Source: Prevotella sp. (GTDB taxonomy: Bacteria > Bacteroidota > Bacteroidia > Bacteroidales > Bacteroidaceae). From it: a stretch of DNA of 44,203 bases. The stretch covers positions 1 to 44,203 of the forward strand of contig JAFUVV010000011.1 of the NCBI GenBank assembly GCA_017477435.1, written 5' to 3'. The position numbers were made by a program, and so were the translations under genes. The notes beneath the pieces are model-generated. The model ran no database searches. It had not been told where the DNA came from and worked only from the letters and a program-made list of their open reading frames with translations. Numbering within the stretch: the stretch's first letter is position 1; every line of letters begins with the position of its first letter. Below, in pieces: positions 34,251 to 41,775 of the stretch.

Positions 34251-34340
34251 ACTTAGGTCTTTCCTGGGACAACTTAGGTCTTCCTAGGCTCTCCTAGGTC
34301 TTCCTGGAACTTCCTAGAACCTCATAACCACTCCTAAAAA
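34251..34340. repeat. Left CCTAGG-type degenerate tandem repeat flanking the four-helix gene
   Basis: The sequence is a run of about 10-bp units of the type CTTCCTAGGT, starting ACTTAGGTCTTTCCTGGG and ending near ACTCCTAAAAAA. It aligns closely with the right-hand copy at 35005-35080. Confidence 0.8.
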
Positions 34341-34350
34341 AGCAGAAAGC

Positions 34351-35010
34351 ATGGAATATAGCACCAAAGGCAAGGTATTGAAAAAGCCTGTCGTATGGAA
34401 AAATCTCTTTATCTACCGCAAGAGCGACGCCATATATCAGTTGACTGTCGAGTTCTGCAAGCGATTTCTTCCAGCACATGGCGACCGTACCGTTGACCAG
34501 ATGGTGCAGGCAGCTCGATCTGGAAAGCAAAATATAGTGGAAGGTAGCGAGGACGGACAGACAAGTTCGGAGATGGAGATAAAACTCTTGAATGTAGCCA
34601 GAGGAAGTCTGCAAGAATTGCGTAGCGACTATTTTGACTACATCAATACTCACCATCTGAAGATATGGACGCAGGATAGTCCCCGGCAACAACGGCTGCG
34701 AGAATTCTGTCACTCTCACAACGACTTCAATGACTATGCACCTCTTATCGCAAAGATGAATGATGAAGAAATGGCAAATATGCTCTTAACCCTTTGTCAT
34801 CAAATGGATAAGATGATGACATCCTACATCGAGCAACTCGAGAAACGCTTCGTCAGAGAAGGTGGCATAAAAGAACGAATGTACTCTGCACGCACCGGAT
34901 ATCGACAAGAACAGGATGCCATCATAAAAAAACTGCAGGAGGAAAACAGCAGACTGATAGCAGAAAACGCAGAACTGAAAAGAAAATTGGAAGAACTTAC
35001 GGCAACTTAG
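34351..35010 (+). CDS. Four helix bundle (23S rRNA IVP/S23-like) suffix-domain protein
   Basis: A 219-residue protein. The motif QMVQAARSGKQNIVEGSEDGQTSSEMEIKLLNVARGSLQELRSDYFDY is the signature of four-helix-bundle proteins related to 23S rRNA intervening-sequence proteins and to the accessory protein Avd of diversity-generating retroelements. The remaining part extends through a second helical region to a leucine-zipper-like coiled coil (IIKKLQEENSRLIAENAELKRKLEEL). No reverse transcriptase or rRNA is in the window. The stop codon lies inside the right-hand flanking repeat. The gene sits between nfeD and the SPFH gene, which normally adjoin, so it looks inserted. The function is unknown; nucleic-acid binding is inferred from relatives. 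Confidence 0.88.
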   Translation: MEYSTKGKVLKKPVVWKNLFIYRKSDAIYQLTVEFCKRFLPAHGDRTVDQMVQAARSGKQNIVEGSEDGQTSSEMEIKLLNVARGSLQELRSDYFDYINTHHLKIWTQDSPRQQRLREFCHSHNDFNDYAPLIAKMNDEEMANMLLTLCHQMDKMMTSYIEQLEKRFVREGGIKERMYSARTGYRQEQDAIIKKLQEENSRLIAENAELKRKLEELTAT

Positions 35011-35080
35011 GCCTACCTGGGCTTTCTTAGGTCTTCCTAGGTTTTCCTAGGCCTTCCTAGAACTTCCCAGTTCCTCCTCG
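35005..35080. repeat. Right CCTAGG-type degenerate tandem repeat flanking the four-helix gene
   Basis: It starts ACTTAGGCCTACCTGGG, overlaps the stop codon of the four-helix gene (35008-35010), and continues with CTTCCTAGG-type units to about 35080. It is the same orientation as the left copy. Confidence 0.8.
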
Positions 35081-35129
35081 CCTTCAGTTTTTCTGGTCGC
35101 CTTCTTGCAGGATATTATAATACTTTTAT

Positions 35130-35137
35130 TATATTTG
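35130..35137 (+). promoter_or_regulatory. -7 element of the SPFH gene promoter
   Basis: TATATTTG at 35130-35137, with a weak CTTG 22 nt upstream. It lies just after the right flanking repeat, so the SPFH gene has its own promoter despite the inserted four-helix gene. Confidence 0.55.
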
Positions 35138-35187
35138 CAACTGAAATAAACTCAACAACCAAGAAATATCTAAAAAACAAAGTTAAT

Positions 35188-36147
35188 ATGGAAAATTTCG
35201 GACTATTTGCACTTATTGCCATCGTCTTGCTGGCAATCATCTTCGTGAAAATGGCTGTGGTGATCATACCACAGAGTGAGACACGCATCATTGAGCGACT
35301 CGGAAAATATTATGCCACATTGAAGCCAGGCATAAACGTAATCATTCCTTTCATCGACCGTGCTAAGGAGATGATCACCATGTCGCGCGGACGATATGTA
35401 TACAGTACCGCCATCGACCTGCGCGAACAGGTGTTCGACTTCGCACGCCAGAATGTGATTACGAAGGATAATATCCAGATGGAAATCAACGCCCTGCTGT
35501 ATTTCCAGATCATGGATCCGTTCAAGGCCGTGTATGAAATCAACAATCTCCCTAACGCCATCGAAAAGCTGACGCAGACCACACTGCGTAATATCATCGG
35601 CGAACTCGAGCTCGACCAGACGCTCACCTCGCGCGACACCATCAACACAAAGCTGCGTGCCGTGCTCGACGAGGCAACCGACAAGTGGGGAGTGAAAGTG
35701 AACCGCGTTGAGTTGCAGGACATCATCCCGCCGTCGAGCGTGCTCCAGGCAATGGAGAAACAGATGCAGGCAGAGCGTAACAAGCGCGCTACCATTCTCA
35801 CCAGCGAAGGACAGAAGCAGGCCGCAATACTGCAGTCGGAAGGCGAGAAGACATCTACCATCAACCGCGCCGAGGCTGCAAAGCAGCAGTCGATACTCAA
35901 TGCCGAAGGTGAAGCAACGGCCCGCATACGCAAGGCCGAGGCCGAGGCAAAGGCCATCGAACTGGTGACAGAAGCCGTGGGCAAGACAACAAATCCGGCT
36001 AACTACCTGCTTGCGCAGAAATACATCCAGATGATGGAGGAACTCGCCCACAACAATCAGACCAAGACCGTATACCTCCCCTTCGAGGCAACAAATGTGA
36101 TGGGGTCGCTCGCAGGCATAAAGGAACTTTTCAAGGAGAGCGAATAA
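35188..36147 (+). CDS. SPFH/band 7 (stomatin-like, QmcA-type) membrane protein
   Basis: The 319-residue protein has one N-terminal membrane segment (LFALIAIVLLAIIFVKMAVVIIPQ), an SPFH domain (ETRIIERLGKYYATLKPGINVIIPFIDRA ... ITKDNIQMEINALLYFQI ... GELELDQTLTSRDTINTKL). A coiled-coil region of alternating Glu/Ala/Lys (about 195-265) follows. It belongs to the paraslipin/QmcA group that oligomerises in membrane microdomains. Partner NfeD is encoded upstream, past the four-helix gene. The GH27 gene follows after 35 nt. Confidence 0.92.
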   Translation: MENFGLFALIAIVLLAIIFVKMAVVIIPQSETRIIERLGKYYATLKPGINVIIPFIDRAKEMITMSRGRYVYSTAIDLREQVFDFARQNVITKDNIQMEINALLYFQIMDPFKAVYEINNLPNAIEKLTQTTLRNIIGELELDQTLTSRDTINTKLRAVLDEATDKWGVKVNRVELQDIIPPSSVLQAMEKQMQAERNKRATILTSEGQKQAAILQSEGEKTSTINRAEAAKQQSILNAEGEATARIRKAEAEAKAIELVTEAVGKTTNPANYLLAQKYIQMMEELAHNNQTKTVYLPFEATNVMGSLAGIKELFKESE

Positions 36148-36182
36148 AGACCCTTCGTGAAGCCGGAAAGATAGTCTGTAGA

Positions 36183-37772
36183 ATGAGAAAAAAATTGATT
36201 ATCCTATTGAGTGCCATGGCGTCCAGCGTCATGGCATTCGATCCTCCTACCCTCGGATGGAGTTCGTGGAACACGTTTGCTCTGAACATCAGCGACAATG
36301 TCATCCGCAGTCAGGCCGATGCAATGATTTCAACAGGGCTGGCAAAGGCAGGATACAGAAACGTGAACATCGACGACGGCTATTGGAACGGGCGCGACGA
36401 GAGCGGAAGGGTGCGGCTCAACGACAAACTCTTCCCCTACGGCATGCGCTCGCTGACAGATTATATCCACAAGCTCGGACTGATTCCCGGCATCTACTCC
36501 GACGGCGGCGAGAACTCGTGCAGCTCCATATACAGCAAGGTGAAGGAAGGCATCGGCGTAGGTTTCTACGGTCACGAAGCTGAAGACTGCCGGCAGTTCT
36601 TCATAGACTGGAACTTCGATTTCATTAAGATCGACTACTGCAGCGGCATGCGCATGGGGCTAAAAGAGCAGGAGCAGTATGGCAAGATACGTCGCGAGAT
36701 GGATCGCTGTGCCAAGGAACGCGGCAGGAAGATAAAGTTCAACATGTGTCGCTGGGCATATCCCGGCACATGGGTGAGCGAAATAGCCGACTCGTGGCGA
36801 ACGACAGGCGATATCTACTGTGAATGGGAGTCGGTGAAGTATATCATCAAGCGCAATCTGTATCTTCAGGCATATACGGGCGGCGGCCACTACAACGACA
36901 TGGACATGCTCGAGATTGGACGCACGCTGACTCCTGCAGAGGAAACAACCCACATGATCTATTGGAGCATCTGCTCTTCGCCATTGCTCATAGGATGCGA
37001 CCTTACGAAGATACCCGAGTCTTCGCTGGCATTGTTGAAGAACAGGCATCTGCTTGCAATGAATCAGGATCGCCTCGGCATCGGTGCTCCGGTGGTGATG
37101 AAGAAGGGCGACGTCTATGTCGTGGCAAAGGATATGGAAAAGATCAACGGGAAGAAACGCGCATTTGCTGTCATCAATCTCAGTGATGAAGTCCAGAAGA
37201 TCGACATCGACGTCAGCATGTTAGGCATGCAGGGACCGGTATCCCTCTTCGATTGTCTTGAAGATAAGAAGCTTCCCAAGGCAAATGGAACTTTGCATTT
37301 CACCCTTCAGCCACATGCCTCGGCAGCGTTCTTCATCAAAGGTAAGCGCCTCGAACGCTCTGTGTATCAAGCCGAAGAGGCATGGTTGAAGATGTTCCAT
37401 GAGATGTGGAAAAACGAATATGCTCAGTATAATATGGCAGAGCAGGCAAGCCAGGGAGCATACGTCGGCTACCTCGGGAACAGTCCGGAGAACTATATGG
37501 AGTGGAGGAATGTCTTCAGTGAGCATGGTGGCGACTATATACTCACGCTGAGATATGCGTCGGAAGACAAGCGAGACTTGTCTGTGATGGTGAATGGAGG
37601 ACAGCAACTCACGCTTTATGGACTGAACAGCGGGTCGTTTACCGACAAATGGAAGACAACCACCGTCAGGGTGAAGTTGCGAAAAGGGCTGAACACTGTC
37701 AGACTATACAACAATGAAGGATGGGCTCCAAACGTTGACAATATGGAATTGAAGCCAATACAGGGAAGATAA
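36183..37772 (+). CDS. GH27 alpha-galactosidase with C-terminal CBM-like domain
   Basis: A 529-residue secreted enzyme with an N-terminal signal (MRKKLIILLSAMASSVMA). GWSSWNTFA, YRNVNIDDGYW, GIYSDGGENSC, FIKIDYCSG with nucleophile Asp151 and SWRTTGDIY with acid/base Asp210 match GH27. Residues of about 300-395 are the beta-sandwich after the barrel. The last 135 residues (QAEEAWLKMFHEMW...YILTLRYASEDKRDLSVMVNGG...NTVRLYNNEGWAPNVDNMEL) resemble a CBM35/CBM6-type carbohydrate-binding module. It probably removes alpha-galactose from dietary or host glycans. Confidence 0.92.
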   Translation: MRKKLIILLSAMASSVMAFDPPTLGWSSWNTFALNISDNVIRSQADAMISTGLAKAGYRNVNIDDGYWNGRDESGRVRLNDKLFPYGMRSLTDYIHKLGLIPGIYSDGGENSCSSIYSKVKEGIGVGFYGHEAEDCRQFFIDWNFDFIKIDYCSGMRMGLKEQEQYGKIRREMDRCAKERGRKIKFNMCRWAYPGTWVSEIADSWRTTGDIYCEWESVKYIIKRNLYLQAYTGGGHYNDMDMLEIGRTLTPAEETTHMIYWSICSSPLLIGCDLTKIPESSLALLKNRHLLAMNQDRLGIGAPVVMKKGDVYVVAKDMEKINGKKRAFAVINLSDEVQKIDIDVSMLGMQGPVSLFDCLEDKKLPKANGTLHFTLQPHASAAFFIKGKRLERSVYQAEEAWLKMFHEMWKNEYAQYNMAEQASQGAYVGYLGNSPENYMEWRNVFSEHGGDYILTLRYASEDKRDLSVMVNGGQQLTLYGLNSGSFTDKWKTTTVRVKLRKGLNTVRLYNNEGWAPNVDNMELKPIQGR

Positions 37773-37818
37773 CAAGAAGATAATAGTGAAGTAATATTCA
37801 TAAACAAATAGACAGAAA

Positions 37819-38928
37819 ATGCTGAACATATGTATTGTAGCAGGTGCACGGCCCAATTTCATCAAGGTCGCACCGATAGTGAGGGCTATTGGAAAGGCTC
37901 ACGACGAAGGTAAGGATATCAACTATGAACTTGTATATGCAGGACGAGAGGACGATATCACGCTCGAGTCGTCGCTTTTCGAAGACTTGCAGATAGACCG
38001 TCCTTCGGTATTCCTCGGCGTCAGCTGTACTAATCTAAACGAACTCACGGGGCAGGTGATGTCGGCTTTCGAACAATATCTTCAGACCAGAAAGACCGAC
38101 GTGGTGATTGTAGTCGACGACCTGGCATCGACCATGGCGGCGGCTATCGTCGCCAAGAAGCAAGGCCTTCTGCTCGCCCACCTCGTGGCAGGTACGCGGT
38201 CCTTCGACATCAACATGCCCAAGGAAATCAACCGTCTGGTCATCGATGGCTTGTCGGACCTTCTGTTCACAGCAGGTATGAGCAGCAACAGTACCGCCAC
38301 ACGCGAGGGAGCAGGGCAGGAGAAGATATTCATGGTGGGAAATATCCTGATGGATACGCTCAGATACAACTATGCCCGGCTGCAACGGCCAGCGATAATG
38401 GATGAATATGGCCTCGAGGACAAAGGTTATATCGTATTCACTTTGAATCGCAAGATGCTTATTGCCGACCGCGAGAATCTAAAGAAGATGCTTGTCAGCA
38501 TGATTGGTCATGCCGGTCGTACACCCATCGTGGCTCCGCTGCGTACACTTGCCGCCGATGCCGTGAAAGACGTTCTGGGCAGCCAGATGGGCTCTTTGGT
38601 GCTCGTAAGTCCCCTTAGTTACCTTGAATTCGGGTATCTCACGGCACATGCTAAGGGCATCGTGACCGATTCGGGGAATGTAGCAGAGGAGGCAACATTC
38701 AACAGTGTGCCATGCATAACACTCAATAGTTATACCGAACATATAGAGACTGTCAAGGTGGGATCGAATGTTCTTGTAGGCGAGAATGCCGAGTTGCTCG
38801 GTGAAGAGATAGATCGCATGGTGCGAGGCGAATGGAAGGAGAGCGCTCTGCCCGACCGTTGGGACGGGCGTACGTCGGAGCGTATCGTACAGATACTACT
38901 TGAAAAAAGCCGTGCAATGCGGTCGTGA
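37819..38928 (+). CDS. Non-hydrolysing UDP-GlcNAc 2-epimerase family protein (catalytic residues altered)
   Basis: The 369-residue protein has the GT-B fold of WecB-type epimerases: ICIVAGARPNFIKVAPIVRAI at the start, PKEINRLVIDGLSDLLFTAG, GNILMDTLR and VTDSGNVAEEATFNSVPCITL. WecB residues usually involved in catalysis are D95, E117, E131 and H213. Here Asp101 and Glu136 align with D95 and E131. The HVEAG motif reads HLVAG (Val123) and the GHRRE motif reads LNRKM (Asn210), so two of the four are missing. The family converts UDP-GlcNAc to UDP-ManNAc; activity here is doubtful. It lies in a run of same-strand genes with 9-46-nt gaps. Confidence 0.8.
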   Translation: MLNICIVAGARPNFIKVAPIVRAIGKAHDEGKDINYELVYAGREDDITLESSLFEDLQIDRPSVFLGVSCTNLNELTGQVMSAFEQYLQTRKTDVVIVVDDLASTMAAAIVAKKQGLLLAHLVAGTRSFDINMPKEINRLVIDGLSDLLFTAGMSSNSTATREGAGQEKIFMVGNILMDTLRYNYARLQRPAIMDEYGLEDKGYIVFTLNRKMLIADRENLKKMLVSMIGHAGRTPIVAPLRTLAADAVKDVLGSQMGSLVLVSPLSYLEFGYLTAHAKGIVTDSGNVAEEATFNSVPCITLNSYTEHIETVKVGSNVLVGENAELLGEEIDRMVRGEWKESALPDRWDGRTSERIVQILLEKSRAMRS

Positions 38929-38953
38929 GAAATAAGATAACAAGCGATAAGAA

Positions 38954-39715
38954 ATGAAACGTATAGTATTGATAACAGGTGCCACGAGTGGCATTGGCGA
39001 AGCATGCGCCCGCAAGTTTGCTTCTGCAGGGTATGATGTGATAATCACTGGTCGCAATGCTCAGCGGCTCAACGCCGTGAAGGGCGACTTGGTAGAAATG
39101 GGAGCGAAGGTGAAATCGCTCGTATTCGACGTGAGAGACAGGGAAAAAGCCAGAGAGGCGATAGAGTCGCTCGGACCAGACTGGAACAACATCGATGTCC
39201 TCATAAACAATGCCGGTCTTGCCCTGGGCCTTGACAAGGAGTTTGAACTCGATGCCGACGACTGGGACACGATGATCGACACCAACATAAAAGGTTTGCT
39301 CACGATGACGAAGCTCGTCGTTCCTTTGATGGTGGAGCGTGGACAAGGTCATGTGATCAACATCGGAAGCGTGGCTGGCGATACCGCATACGGCGGAGGC
39401 AGTGTGTATTGTGCCACAAAGGCAGCAGTGAAGACTCTCTCCGATGGGTTGCGCATTGATCTTGCCGACACGCCGATACGCGTGACAAACGTCAAGCCAG
39501 GATTGGTGGAAACGAATTTCAGTGTCACTCGCTTCCGTGGCGACGCCGAACGCGCGTCTGGTGTGTACAAAGGTGTGAAACCACTCATTGGCGACGACAT
39601 TGCCGACGTTGCGCTATATGCAGCCAGTGCGCCTTCACATGTCCAGATTGCCGAGGTGCTCGTGCTTGCCACACATCAGGCAAATGCCACTTTCATAAGC
39701 AGGGAAGAAGAATAA
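38954..39715 (+). CDS. Short-chain dehydrogenase/reductase (YdfG-like)
   Basis: A 253-residue classical SDR. TGATSGIGEACARKF binds the cofactor; NNAGLALG and the catalytic GSVAGDTAYGGGSVYCATKAA (Ser, Tyr and Lys) are intact. It is closest in pattern to the YdfG/3-hydroxy-acid (L-allo-threonine) dehydrogenase group; NADP preference is inferred from R in TGRNAQRL. Gap of 25 nt after the epimerase-like gene and 9 nt before copA, so cotranscribed. Confidence 0.9.
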   Translation: MKRIVLITGATSGIGEACARKFASAGYDVIITGRNAQRLNAVKGDLVEMGAKVKSLVFDVRDREKAREAIESLGPDWNNIDVLINNAGLALGLDKEFELDADDWDTMIDTNIKGLLTMTKLVVPLMVERGQGHVINIGSVAGDTAYGGGSVYCATKAAVKTLSDGLRIDLADTPIRVTNVKPGLVETNFSVTRFRGDAERASGVYKGVKPLIGDDIADVALYAASAPSHVQIAEVLVLATHQANATFISREEE

Positions 39716-39724
39716 GAGACAACT

Positions 39725-41644
39725 ATGAAGAAAACTATTCCGGTCGTTGGCATGGCATGCTCGGCATGCTCGGCAAATGTTGAGAGAAAACTCAGTTCGC
39801 TTGCCGGTGTTGCGTCGGCCGATGTGAATCTTGTCGGTCGTACGGCGACAGTCGATTTCGACCCTTCGGTGATAACGCCGGAGCAGATGAAGAAAGAGAT
39901 AAATGCCATTGGCTACGACCTCGTAGTCGACGACTCGCGTGCCGCAGAGCAGATTGTGGCACGCGAGTTTCTTTTGCTGCGTCGCCGCGTAATCCTGTCG
40001 TGGATATTTGCCCTCTTGGTGATGTCGATATCCATGCGATGGGTCGACGTCGGCGGTCACGATGCAGCCAATCAGTTGTCGCTCGTTATTGCTTTGGCGA
40101 ATATAATCGTCTGTGGTCGCAGTTTCTACGTCTCTGCCTTCCGTCAGCTGCGCCATGGCACTGCGGGCATGGACGTCCTCGTGATGCTATCCACGGCTAT
40201 AACATTCATTTTCAGTGCTTTCAATACATTCTTCGGTGATAGCTTCTGGGCATCTCGTGGGATGGAATGGCACACCTATTTCGATGCGTCGGTGATGATT
40301 ATCACCTTCGTTCTCACCGGTCGCCTGCTTGAAGAGAAGGCCAAGGACAGCACGGCTACGTCGATACGCGAACTGATGGGCATGCGGCCGAAGACAGCCC
40401 GGCTCGTCGTGGGAGGTGAGACGAACGAGGTGCCTATCTCCACCATCGAGGTCGGCGACGTAATCGAGGTCAGTGCGGGCGAAAAGATACCCGTCGACGG
40501 CAGCGTGACAGTTGCCGACAGTTTCATGACCAGCGGCACGGCCTACGTCGATGAAAGCATGATAACCGGCGAGCCTGCCCCTGTTGCCAAGACCGTGGGC
40601 GACAAGGTCCTTGCTGGCACGATACCTGCTCAGGGCCATCTCCGCATGCGTGCTGAGAAGGTTGGCGGCCAGACGATGCTCTCGCAGGTGATAGAGATGG
40701 TTGAGGCTGCTCAAAACTCCAAACCTCCCGTTCAGCGCCTCGTCGACCGCATGGCTGCGCGCTTCGTGCCTGCAGTGGCCGCCATCTCGCTCCTTACGTT
40801 CGTCTTGTGGCTCCTCGTGGGCGGAAAGGCGATGCTGCCGCAGGCTGTCATCTCAGCCGTGTCGGTGCTGGTCGTGGCCTGTCCGTGCGCAATGGGACTT
40901 GCCACACCCACTGCTCTGATGGTGGGCATAGGCAAGGCAGCGCAAAAGGGAGTGCTCATAAAAGACGCTGCTGCGTTGGAGCGTATGTGTAAGGTCGACG
41001 CCATCGTGGTCGACAAGACGGGCACGCTCACCATACCCAACCCCGCCATCGACTTCACCCGTGCCGACGACCTGCCCTTCGAAGAGCGCGAAAGTCTGAA
41101 GCCTGATGCCGCTGAGGCTATTTCGATGCTAAAAAATAAAGGCATCGAGGTCCATCTGATGAGCGGCGACAAGGCTGATGCCGTGGCTTTCTGGGCATCG
41201 AAGGCCGGCATCGACAGCTATCATGCCGGTGCCCTTCCGCAGACCAAGGAAGACCTCGTCAGACAGTTGCAAGCCAGCGGAAAGACGGTGGGCATGATTG
41301 GCGACGGAATAAACGATACTCAGGCTCTTGCTGCCAGCGACGTGAGCATGGCCATGGGCCGCGGTACCGACGTGGCTATCGATGCCGCACAAGTGACGCT
41401 CATGGGGCAGTCGCTCAGTGTCGTGCCCGAAGCTCTGCGACTCAGCCGCCGCACCGTGGCGATGATACATCAGAACCTCTTCTGGGCTTTTATATATAAT
41501 ATTGTATGCATCCCCCTCGCCGCAGGACTGCCATACCTCTTCGGTGTCCACTGGCAGATAACCCCCATGTGGGCATCGGCGCTCATGGCGTTGTCGAGTG
41601 TGAGCGTGGTGCTTAACTCCCTACGGCTGAAATACACTGATTAG
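39725..41644 (+). CDS. copA: CopA-type heavy-metal P-type ATPase lacking most of the nucleotide-binding (N) domain
   Basis: The 639-residue protein has an N-terminal HMA domain ([12 protein letters not shown], Cys12 and Cys15) and the transmembrane CPC motif at residues 386-388 ([17 protein letters not shown]). The actuator TGEP motif ([11 protein letters not shown]), phosphorylation Asp430 in DKTGTLT and GDGIND (Asp527) are present. TM7/TM8 signatures ([32 protein letters not shown]) indicate Cu+ transport. Only about 97 residues separate the DKTGT and GDGIND Asp, against roughly 190-200 in family members. [37 protein letters not shown] passes straight into the P-domain, and the N-domain with the SEHPLA His-Pro motif is absent. 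The frame is intact. No CopZ or CopY neighbour. Confidence 0.9.
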   Translation: MKKTIPVVGMACSACSANVERKLSSLAGVASADVNLVGRTATVDFDPSVITPEQMKKEINAIGYDLVVDDSRAAEQIVAREFLLLRRRVILSWIFALLVMSISMRWVDVGGHDAANQLSLVIALANIIVCGRSFYVSAFRQLRHGTAGMDVLVMLSTAITFIFSAFNTFFGDSFWASRGMEWHTYFDASVMIITFVLTGRLLEEKAKDSTATSIRELMGMRPKTARLVVGGETNEVPISTIEVGDVIEVSAGEKIPVDGSVTVADSFMTSGTAYVDESMITGEPAPVAKTVGDKVLAGTIPAQGHLRMRAEKVGGQTMLSQVIEMVEAAQNSKPPVQRLVDRMAARFVPAVAAISLLTFVLWLLVGGKAMLPQAVISAVSVLVVACPCAMGLATPTALMVGIGKAAQKGVLIKDAAALERMCKVDAIVVDKTGTLTIPNPAIDFTRADDLPFEERESLKPDAAEAISMLKNKGIEVHLMSGDKADAVAFWASKAGIDSYHAGALPQTKEDLVRQLQASGKTVGMIGDGINDTQALAASDVSMAMGRGTDVAIDAAQVTLMGQSLSVVPEALRLSRRTVAMIHQNLFWAFIYNIVCIPLAAGLPYLFGVHWQITPMWASALMALSSVSVVLNSLRLKYTD

Positions 41645-41677
41645 CAGATGCCTACATTTCCTTCATACATGGAAAAG

Positions 41678-41757
41678 AAGTGCAGCTATAGCATGAAGAG
41701 AGTCATTTCAAACTATAATATCCCTTTCCTCGGTCTAATGACCGATTTGGGTTAAAA
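41678..41757. mobile_element. Solo right half of the MITE-like element
   Basis: It matches 29897-29972 almost exactly (AAGTGCAGCTATAGCATGAA at the left end, ACCGATTTGGGTTAAAAC at the right) without the left arm. It lies 33 nt after the copA stop and just before the next gene. Confidence 0.8.
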
Positions 41758-41775
41758 CCCGCACATCTGAGATAT

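Noticed and set aside
34351-35010. Diversity-generating retroelement accessory gene
   Set aside because: No reverse transcriptase, template or variable repeat is in the window; the protein only shares the four-helix family.
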